Below are positions 58,309-64,000 of a stretch of 64,000 bases of DNA, in pieces. Numbering within the stretch: the stretch's first letter is position 1; each line of letters begins with the position of its first letter. Made by a program: the position numbers and the translations under genes. The notes beneath the pieces were generated by a model. The model had not been told where the DNA came from, ran no database searches, and was given only the letters and a program-made list of their open reading frames with translations. This DNA is from Castellaniella sp040276085 (GTDB lineage: Bacteria > Pseudomonadota > Gammaproteobacteria > Burkholderiales > Burkholderiaceae_B), in contig NZ_JBELOK010000004.1 in the NCBI RefSeq assembly GCF_040276085.1, positions 1 through 64,000 of the forward strand, given 5' to 3'.

Positions 58309-59193
58309 TTAAAGCCAGATCAGCGTGGCCCACACCACCAGAGGGATCGTGGCGACCGAGATCAGATTGCCCAGCAGCACCACGCTGGCCACTGTTCTGG
58401 GCTGAACACGGTACTGTTCGCACAAAAGATAGTTGAGTACTGCAGGTGGCAGCATCACCGACAGGGCCACCATCCGCGACCACTCGGGGGTCAGTGGCAG
58501 CAGCCACAGCACCAGGGGCAGCGTCAGGGCTCCAGCCAGCAAATACAGCAGGTTGATGCGCAAGGCCAGGCCAAGCTGATCAATCCGATCCTGAGCCAGG
58601 CGCACCCCAAGCCCAAACAGCATCAAAGGGATGGCAATCTGGCCGATCAGCTCGACAGTAGTCATCACAAAGGACGGGATCCACTGACGATAAGGCGCCA
58701 ACAAGACACCAAAAAATGCGGCCCATACATTGGGGTTTTTCAGCCAAAGCCACCGATTGCTGCCACGGGACAACAAAAACAGCCCCAAAGAGAAATGCAG
58801 TAGATTGGACAGGACAAACAGCACGACGATATCGCCGAGCAAATCCCTGCCATAGGCCAGCATCATCAGGGGGATGCCAATATTGCCCGTATTGCGAAAC
58901 ATCCCCGGCACCAGAAACGCCGCACGGGATTCACCCGCCTGGGGCACCAGTGCCAGCAAGATCCCAGGCACCAGAATGATCAGGATCCCCGCAGCCACCA
59001 GAGGCCAGCCCTGAAGGAGATTCACCGGGTTGTCGAGCAATGCCGAAAACACCAGGGACGGACAAAACACCATGACATTGGCGTAATTCACAAACGTCAT
59101 GTCGGGCGCGCGTGCCTGCCGCCGCCCGAAGACGTAACCCACTGCGGTTACGGCAAACACAGGCAAGACAATGTTCAGCAGAGTGAGAAACAT
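58309..59193 (-). CDS. AEC family transporter (auxin efflux carrier-like)
   Basis: The 294-residue membrane protein has two sets of five hydrophobic helices. VFAVTAVGYVFGRRQ at the N-terminus and the central FRNTGNIGIPLMMLAYG (about residue 95) match the AEC family, which exports organic acids such as malonate or auxin-like molecules. Substrate unknown. It converges with minE. Confidence 0.88.
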   Translation of the reverse strand: MFLTLLNIVLPVFAVTAVGYVFGRRQARAPDMTFVNYANVMVFCPSLVFSALLDNPVNLLQGWPLVAAGILIILVPGILLALVPQAGESRAAFLVPGMFRNTGNIGIPLMMLAYGRDLLGDIVVLFVLSNLLHFSLGLFLLSRGSNRWLWLKNPNVWAAFFGVLLAPYRQWIPSFVMTTVELIGQIAIPLMLFGLGVRLAQDRIDQLGLALRINLLYLLAGALTLPLVLWLLPLTPEWSRMVALSVMLPPAVLNYLLCEQYRVQPRTVASVVLLGNLISVATIPLVVWATLIWL

Positions 59194-59263
59194 GCGGGCG
59201 ACTCAGGCACAAAGCCGCAAGTGTACTGCCAGACCAGGCCCGGGAAGCCCCGGGCCTGATTGA

Positions 59264-61069
59264 TCAATAGCCTAGGGCAAAATCCTCGGCAGCCAGATCC
59301 ATCAGAACACCTGGCCCTGCCTTCATGGCCTGGGCGTGCGCCAGCGTGCGCGGCAGGATCCGCTCGAAGTAAAACCGTGCCGTGTGCAGCTTGGCCTGAT
59401 AAAACGCCTTGTCACCTTCGCCGGCCTTGAGTTTTTCGGCAGCAACACGCGCCATATCGGCCCAAAAATAAGCCAAGGTGACATAGCCCGAGTACATCAG
59501 GTAATCCACCGATGCCGCCCCCACTGCTTCGCGGTTGGTCATGGCCGACATGCCGATTTTCATGGTCAGGCTGCCCCACTCTTTGTTCAGCTCGGCCAGG
59601 GGCTTGACGAATTCGGAGATCGCACGGTTGCCACTATTGGCCTTGCAAAATTTGTGCACAACCTTGGTAAACGCACGCAGGGTTTCACCCTGTGTAAGCA
59701 GCACTTTACGCCCCAGCAGGTCAAGCGCCTGAATCCCGGTGGTGCCTTCGTACAGCATCGAGATACGGCTGTCACGCACGTTTTGCTCCATCCCGTGCTC
59801 GGCAATATAACCATGGCCGCCAAACACCTGGACGCCCAGGTTGGCCGCTTCAAAACCGGTTTCGGTCATGAAGGCCTTGGCGATCGGTGTGAGAAAGCTC
59901 AGCAGTTTTTCGGCCAACTCGCGTTGCTCGGCATCCGGACTGTAGTGGGCAATATCCACTTGCTGCGCGGCGTAATACAGCAAGGCACGGTTGCCTTCTG
60001 CAAACGCTTTTATGGTCAGCAGCATGCGGCGCACGTCCGGGTGGACGATGATCGGATCAGCGGGCTGATCGGGAAACTTTGCACCGCTCAGGGCGCGCAT
60101 CTGCAAGCGATCCTGGGCATAGCGATGGGCTCCCTGAAACGCCACCTCTGCGTGGGCCAACCCCTGGATGGCCGTGCCCAGGCGAGCCGTGTTCATGAAC
60201 GTAAACATGCAGTTCAGGCCCTTGTTGGCCGGTCCGATCAGAAACCCGGTGGCACCGTCGAAATTCATCACACATGTGGCGTTGCCGTGAATCCCCATCT
60301 TGTGCTCGATGGCACCGCAGCTGACCGCATTGCGGGTACCTGGCTGACCATCGGTATCGGGTAAGAACTTGGGGACGATAAACAGCGAAATGCCCTTGGT
60401 GCCCGCAGGTGCATCCGGCAGGCGGGCCAACACGATATGGACGATATTTTCGGCCATGTCGTGTTCGCCGGCTGAAATGAAAATCTTCGTGCCGGTAATG
60501 CGGTAGCGACCATCAGCCTGGGGTTCAGCCCGGGTGCGCAGCATGCCCAGATCAGTTCCGCAATGGGATTCTGTCAGGCACATCGTGCCCGTCCATTGCC
60601 CCGAGACCAGTGGCTCAAGATAGGTCTTTTGTTGCTCGGCCGTACCGTGCGCCTGTAGCGTGTTCATGGCGCCATGCGACAAGCCCGGGTACATGCCCCA
60701 TGCCCAGTTGGCTTCGCCCATCAGCTCGCTGATGGCCATGCCAAGGGATTCGGGCAGGCCCTGGCCGCCATGGGCCGGATCGTGCGACAAAGCTGGCCAG
60801 CCACCCTCAACATACTGCTGATAGGCGTGCTTGAAGCCATCGGGGGTTTTGACACCGTCAGCCGACCACGTGCACCCTTGGCGATCACCCACCTGATTCA
60901 AAGGCGCCAGCACCTCTTCACAGAATTTGGCGCCTTCTTCGAGAATGGCTTTAACCATATCCGGGCTGGCGTCTTCGCAACCTGGCAAGGATTGATAGTG
61001 GGCAGGGTAGTCTAGAACCTCATCACGCACAAATCGCAATTCGCGCAGAGGAGCTTTGTAATCGGGCAT
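59264..61069 (-). CDS. Acyl-CoA dehydrogenase (FadE-like, ~600 residues)
   Basis: The 601-residue flavoenzyme has the acyl-CoA dehydrogenase core: CLTESHCGTDLGMLRT (164-179), the FAD/substrate region KIFISAGEHDMAENIVHIV, and the catalytic base Glu441 in LYEGTTGIQALDLLGRK. A C-terminal domain of about 120 residues matches the longer family that also contains DmdC-like 3-methylmercaptopropionyl-CoA dehydrogenases. A 22-bp palindrome lies 63 nt upstream. Substrate (medium/long acyl-CoA or methylmercaptopropionyl-CoA) cannot be decided. Confidence 0.93.
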   Translation of the reverse strand: MPDYKAPLRELRFVRDEVLDYPAHYQSLPGCEDASPDMVKAILEEGAKFCEEVLAPLNQVGDRQGCTWSADGVKTPDGFKHAYQQYVEGGWPALSHDPAHGGQGLPESLGMAISELMGEANWAWGMYPGLSHGAMNTLQAHGTAEQQKTYLEPLVSGQWTGTMCLTESHCGTDLGMLRTRAEPQADGRYRITGTKIFISAGEHDMAENIVHIVLARLPDAPAGTKGISLFIVPKFLPDTDGQPGTRNAVSCGAIEHKMGIHGNATCVMNFDGATGFLIGPANKGLNCMFTFMNTARLGTAIQGLAHAEVAFQGAHRYAQDRLQMRALSGAKFPDQPADPIIVHPDVRRMLLTIKAFAEGNRALLYYAAQQVDIAHYSPDAEQRELAEKLLSFLTPIAKAFMTETGFEAANLGVQVFGGHGYIAEHGMEQNVRDSRISMLYEGTTGIQALDLLGRKVLLTQGETLRAFTKVVHKFCKANSGNRAISEFVKPLAELNKEWGSLTMKIGMSAMTNREAVGAASVDYLMYSGYVTLAYFWADMARVAAEKLKAGEGDKAFYQAKLHTARFYFERILPRTLAHAQAMKAGPGVLMDLAAEDFALGY

Positions 61070-61131
61070 CTCCAGGTCTCCGGATGGTCGCCGGCCAGGC
61101 GACAGACACCCGGTACGGCAGTTTTGATATT

Positions 61132-61153
61132 AATTCAAACGATCGTTTGAATT
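61132..61153. promoter_or_regulatory. Perfect 22-bp palindrome upstream of the acyl-CoA dehydrogenase
   Basis: The arms are exact over 11 bases; the centre is CAAACGATCGTTTG. This matches the G/CAAAC-(N2-4)-GTTTG/C motif of the TetR-type fatty-acid regulator PsrA. It lies in the promoter region of a fatty-acid oxidation gene. A TetR-family regulator of the FadR/PsrA group is the likely ligand-responsive repressor; none is encoded in the window. Confidence 0.7.
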
Positions 61154-61183
61154 TAAGTCGAGATTGCACCGGAAGTCAAGGGC

Positions 61184-61213
61184 AAAAATAAAGAGCCCCG
61201 ACCGGAGCTCTTT
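61184..61213 (-). terminator. Terminator of the glycine-zipper lipoprotein gene
   Basis: On the minus strand AAAGAGCTCC pairs with GGGGCTCTTT (one U-G pair), followed by ATTTTTG. It lies 50 nt after the stop codon. Confidence 0.85.
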
Positions 61214-61262
61214 GGCGTCACCTGCCTGGTGCTTGCAGTGAAAGCAGACACCAGATGTATGG

Positions 61263-61487
61263 TTAGTTTTTACCGACCTGATCGCCGATAATACCGCCAA
61301 TTGCTGCACCACCCACAGTGCCTAGAATGCCACCACCGGTAATCACAGCCCCCGCGACACCACCAATACCGGCGCCAGTTACGGTGGATTTTTGGCGATG
61401 GGTCATGCTGTCCCAGGAGGAACAGCCCGCCATGGCTGCGGCCAGGGCCACAACTGCACCGAGTTTTCCGAGGGTACGAATGGTCAT
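61263..61487 (-). CDS. Glycine-zipper outer-membrane lipoprotein
   Basis: The 74-residue lipoprotein has a signal peptide and lipobox AAMAGC (Cys22). The mature part has a glycine zipper (GAGIGGVAGAVITGGGILGTVGGAAIGGIIGDQVG) as in OsmB and the 17-kDa surface antigen family. It may insert in the outer membrane and respond to osmotic stress. A strong AGGAG site precedes the ATG. Confidence 0.9.
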   Translation of the reverse strand: MTIRTLGKLGAVVALAAAMAGCSSWDSMTHRQKSTVTGAGIGGVAGAVITGGGILGTVGGAAIGGIIGDQVGKN

Positions 61488-61602
61488 AGAGGTTCTCCTA
61501 CTGTTGATTACCCGTAGGTGTTATACCCCAGGGCCCACCCGACAGGTGTGAGTCAACGCTACAGATGTTTCGTCAGCAGGCGGGCTCACCGTATGCCAAG
61601 GT

Positions 61603-62175
61603 TTATTTGACCAGCGACAACACCGCCTTGAAAGCGGGATGCGCGGGGGTCTCCAGCCATTCGTACAGCGTCATTTCGACGGTGGCGATCTCAAGCCCAT
61701 ACTGTTGCCAGCGCTGGCACGCCGTGTCGTGGTCGAGGGTTCGCCGGGAGCCCACCGCATCGACCAGCAATACCGGCTGGTATCCGGCACGCGCCAGGCC
61801 CAGGCCGGTTTGTAACACGCAGATATGTGCTTCTGTGCCTGCCAGCAACACTCGGGGTCTGTCAGCGGGCCAATCCTGCAGAAACGCAACTTCCCGACAC
61901 GCATTGAAGTGCGTTTTGGCCACGATGTGATCGACATGGCGGGAAAGTTCCGGGTGAGTGGCTCCGATTTTTTCAGGCCAGTGCTCGGTTGCCCAGACAG
62001 GCACCGCAAGCAGGCGAGCCGCCTGCGCCAGGCGGGCTACCCGTTGGCGCAAGTTTTCTGTGTCATGAATGGCAGGCAGCAGCTTCTCTTGCATGTCCAC
62101 AATCAGCAGCACGCTGGATTGCGCAGATAACAGAGCATCCTGACATTGCAGGTGCCCGGACACGGATTTGCTCAT
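61603..62175 (-). CDS. Isochorismatase-family hydrolase
   Basis: The 190-residue enzyme has the cysteine-hydrolase triad of the family: Asp27 (LLIVDMQEK), Lys87 (VAKTHFNA) and Cys119 (GTEAHICVLQT). Substrates in the family range from nicotinamide to ureidoacrylate; this short cytoplasmic form is often called YcaC-like. It starts 4 nt inside the end of ettA and is probably co-expressed with it. Confidence 0.9.
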   Translation of the reverse strand: MSKSVSGHLQCQDALLSAQSSVLLIVDMQEKLLPAIHDTENLRQRVARLAQAARLLAVPVWATEHWPEKIGATHPELSRHVDHIVAKTHFNACREVAFLQDWPADRPRVLLAGTEAHICVLQTGLGLARAGYQPVLLVDAVGSRRTLDHDTACQRWQQYGLEIATVEMTLYEWLETPAHPAFKAVLSLVK

Positions 62176-63845
62176 TTGAGGGCCTTGTACCGAATGCGCC
62201 GCGGACGCGCGGCATCATCGCCCAGACGCTGGCGCTTATCTGCTTCGTACTCCTGGTAGTTGCCGTCAAAGAACACAACCTTGGAGTCTCCCTCAAAAGC
62301 CAGGATATGGGTGGCGATACGATCCAGAAACCAGCGATCGTGGCTGATCACCATCACGCAACCGGCAAACTCAAGCAAGGCGTCCTCGAGCGCCCGCAAC
62401 GTTTCTACGTCGAGGTCGTTGGAAGGCTCATCGAGCAGCAACACGTTGCCACCGGCAATCAGGGTCTTGGCCAGATGCAACCGCCCTCTTTCACCACCAG
62501 ACAATTTGCCAACCTGCTTGTTCTGATCGGCCCCCTTGAAGTTGAAGCGCCCCAGATACGCACGCGCCGGCATCTCGAAGCGCCCCACGGTAAGCAGATC
62601 GGCACCATCCGAGATGCTGTCGAACACCGTTTTATCATCGGGCAGGGAGTCGCGCGACTGATCGACATAGGCCAGCTGCACGGTTTTACCCAACACGACT
62701 TCACCGGAATCCGGTGCCTGCTGGCCGGCCAGCATCCGGAACAGCGTAGACTTGCCGGCGCCATTGGGACCAATAATGCCCACAATGGCACCCGCGGGTA
62801 CCTTGAAGCTGAGATCATCGATCAGCAGGCGATCACCAAACGATTTGGACACGTGACGAAATTCGATCACCTCGTTACCCAGGCGCTCGGCCACCGGAAT
62901 AAAGATTTCCTGGGTTTCGTTGCGCTTTTGGTATTCGTGCGAAGAGAGCTCTTCAAAGCGAGCCAAACGGGCTTTGGCCTTGGCCTGGCGGCCCCTGGGG
63001 TTCTGACGCACCCACTCGAGCTCTTTGCGGATGGTGCGCTGGCGGGCAGACTCTGCCGCTTCTTCGTGCTTGAGACGATCTTCCTTTTGCTCGAGCCAGG
63101 AACTGTAATTGCCTTTCCAGGGAATCCCATACCCACGGTCAAGCTCGAGAATCCACTCGGCCGCGTTATCCAGAAAATAGCGATCGTGGGTAACACCCAC
63201 CACCGTTCCCGGAAACTGCCTGAGAAATACCTCGAGCCACTCGACGGACTCGGCATCCAGGTGGTTGGTGGGCTCGTCCAGCAACAGCATGTCGGGTTTG
63301 GACAGCAATAGGCGGCACAAGGCCACCCGGCGCTTCTCACCGCCAGACAAGGTGGCCACCGAGGCGTCCCAGGGCGGCAGACGCAGGGCATCGGCCGCGA
63401 TCTCCATCTGGGTTTCGATATCATCGCTGCCACTGGTGGCTGCCGCCGCAATCACCGCTTCGAGGTCCGCCTGCTCGGCCGCAAGGGCATCGAAATCGGC
63501 GTCGGGCTCTGCATAGGCTGCATACACTTCGTCGAGCCGCTGACGGGCCTGGAATACCTTGCCCAAACCCGCTTCAACCGCCTGACGCACCGTGTGCCCG
63601 GGATCCAGTTGAGGTTCTTGAGGCAGATAACCGATTTGCAGGCCCGCCATCGGGATGGCTTCGCCTTCGATGTCGGTATCCACCCCTGCCATGATTTTCA
63701 GCAGGGTGGATTTGCCCGACCCATTAAGACCCAGGACGCCAATCTTGGCCCCTGGAAAAAAAGACAAGGAAATATCGCGGAGAATCTGCCGCTTGGGGGG
63801 CACAATCTTGCCCACCCGATTCATGGAATACACATACTGCGCCAT
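62172..63845 (-). CDS. ettA: Energy-dependent translational throttle EttA (ABC-F)
   Basis: EttA binds the ribosomal E site and gates translation by ATP/ADP ratio. The 557-residue ABC-F protein has two ATPase halves: GLNGSGKSTLLK with LSGGEKRRVALC and LLDEPTNHLD, and GPNGAGKSTLFR with LSGGERGRLHLA and LLDEPSNDLD. The linker (about 245-320) and the AQYVYSMNRVGKIVPPKRQILRD start (shown in part) match EttA. The ATG at 63845 is used; E. coli EttA is 555 residues. Its stop overlaps the isochorismatase gene by 4 nt. Confidence 0.96.
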   Translation of the reverse strand: MAQYVYSMNRVGKIVPPKRQILRDISLSFFPGAKIGVLGLNGSGKSTLLKIMAGVDTDIEGEAIPMAGLQIGYLPQEPQLDPGHTVRQAVEAGLGKVFQARQRLDEVYAAYAEPDADFDALAAEQADLEAVIAAAATSGSDDIETQMEIAADALRLPPWDASVATLSGGEKRRVALCRLLLSKPDMLLLDEPTNHLDAESVEWLEVFLRQFPGTVVGVTHDRYFLDNAAEWILELDRGYGIPWKGNYSSWLEQKEDRLKHEEAAESARQRTIRKELEWVRQNPRGRQAKAKARLARFEELSSHEYQKRNETQEIFIPVAERLGNEVIEFRHVSKSFGDRLLIDDLSFKVPAGAIVGIIGPNGAGKSTLFRMLAGQQAPDSGEVVLGKTVQLAYVDQSRDSLPDDKTVFDSISDGADLLTVGRFEMPARAYLGRFNFKGADQNKQVGKLSGGERGRLHLAKTLIAGGNVLLLDEPSNDLDVETLRALEDALLEFAGCVMVISHDRWFLDRIATHILAFEGDSKVVFFDGNYQEYEADKRQRLGDDAARPRRIRYKALK

Positions 63846-63955
63846 GGCATCACCGTGAAAGCTTGCAGCCAAGGGATTTGGCCGCACAAAGCCCTGATTG
63901 TAGGCCGCCCGGTACAATCGGAGAAATCTGCACTTTGTTCCTCACGAGAACCACC

Positions 63956-64000
63956 ATGGCTTCCATGCTTGCCTTCAATTCTGACGAAACCAACTTACTG
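63956..64000 (+). CDS. 5' end of a gene cut by the window edge
   Basis: An ATG at 63956 opens 15 codons (MASMLAFNSDETNLL) that run off the right edge. It is divergent from ettA, with a 110-base gap that includes GGTACAAT, a possible -10 region. The product cannot be identified from these residues. Confidence 0.4.
   Translation, partial: MASMLAFNSDETNLL

Noticed and set aside
1..64000. CRISPR array or insertion sequence
   Set aside because: No regularly spaced direct repeats with unique spacers, and no transposase or terminal-repeat pair, were seen.

Overview
The window is bacterial and its gene content points to a Burkholderiales genome, most likely the Alcaligenaceae (Bordetella/Advenella/Pusillimonas-like). 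Supporting signs are the dusB-fis-purH-ruvC-ruvA run, adjacent aat and bpt, a phasin, glnS-minC-minD-minE, ilvE followed by a small zinc-finger protein, and a tRNA-Cys. The species cannot be named from this sequence alone.

Region 1 (1-13,840) is the right-hand end of an integrative and conjugative element (ICE) of the clc/PAGI-2 type. All recognised genes run on the minus strand. From the right end inward they are an uncharacterised protein, alpA, parA, a small shi-like gene, parB, a DUF2857 protein, an STY4528-type replication protein, a PFL_4669-family protein, a DUF3158 protein, ssb, topB, a C5-cytosine methyltransferase and a hypothetical protein. The boundary is marked by an 18-bp copy of a tRNA-Gly 3' end (GTCTCGTTTCCCGCTCCA, 13,823-13,840), read here as attR. 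A factor-independent terminator follows at once and is probably that of the original tRNA locus. The integrase, the relaxase/T4SS genes and the other end lie outside the window. The element also holds several unexplained repeat structures: two palindromes placed about 50 nt after stop codons, a 21-bp inverted repeat, and an iteron-like cluster inside the replication gene.

Region 2 (13,900-32,900) holds an ABC importer operon of the sugar/glycerol-phosphate type; a divergent dedA/PAP2 pair probably linked through undecaprenyl-phosphate recycling; a queuosine-precursor transporter (yhhQ) preceded by a good preQ1-I riboswitch candidate; a YgdI-type lipoprotein; a membrane metallophosphoesterase; tRNA-Cys; an M20 dipeptidase; a DUF2946 protein; a Nudix hydrolase; the N-degron transferases aat and bpt; pyrD; and a two-gene RND efflux system.

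Region 3 (33,000-43,200) holds a phasin and an IclR regulator that share a putative 17-bp operator, a CinA-type protein, an EI24 membrane protein, a thioredoxin-like protein, the helicase rhlE, ilvE, a zinc-finger protein, a BepA-type periplasmic protease, a CtaG-like oxidase-assembly protein and a UbiH-family hydroxylase.

Region 4 (43,200-50,200) is the DNA repair/nucleotide operon dusB-fis-purH-ruvC-ruvA-recQ, meeting ruvB head-on on the other strand.

Region 5 (50,300-54,500) is an overlapping cydA-like/cydB-like/chloride-channel operon. Its CydA has lost the His, Glu and Lys residues known to bind haem and quinol in the E. coli enzyme. It is the most unusual chromosomal feature in the window.

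Region 6 (54,500-64,000) holds glnS, minCDE, an AEC transporter, an acyl-CoA dehydrogenase behind a perfect 22-bp palindrome, a glycine-zipper lipoprotein, an isochorismatase-family hydrolase, ettA, and the first codons of one more gene at the right edge.
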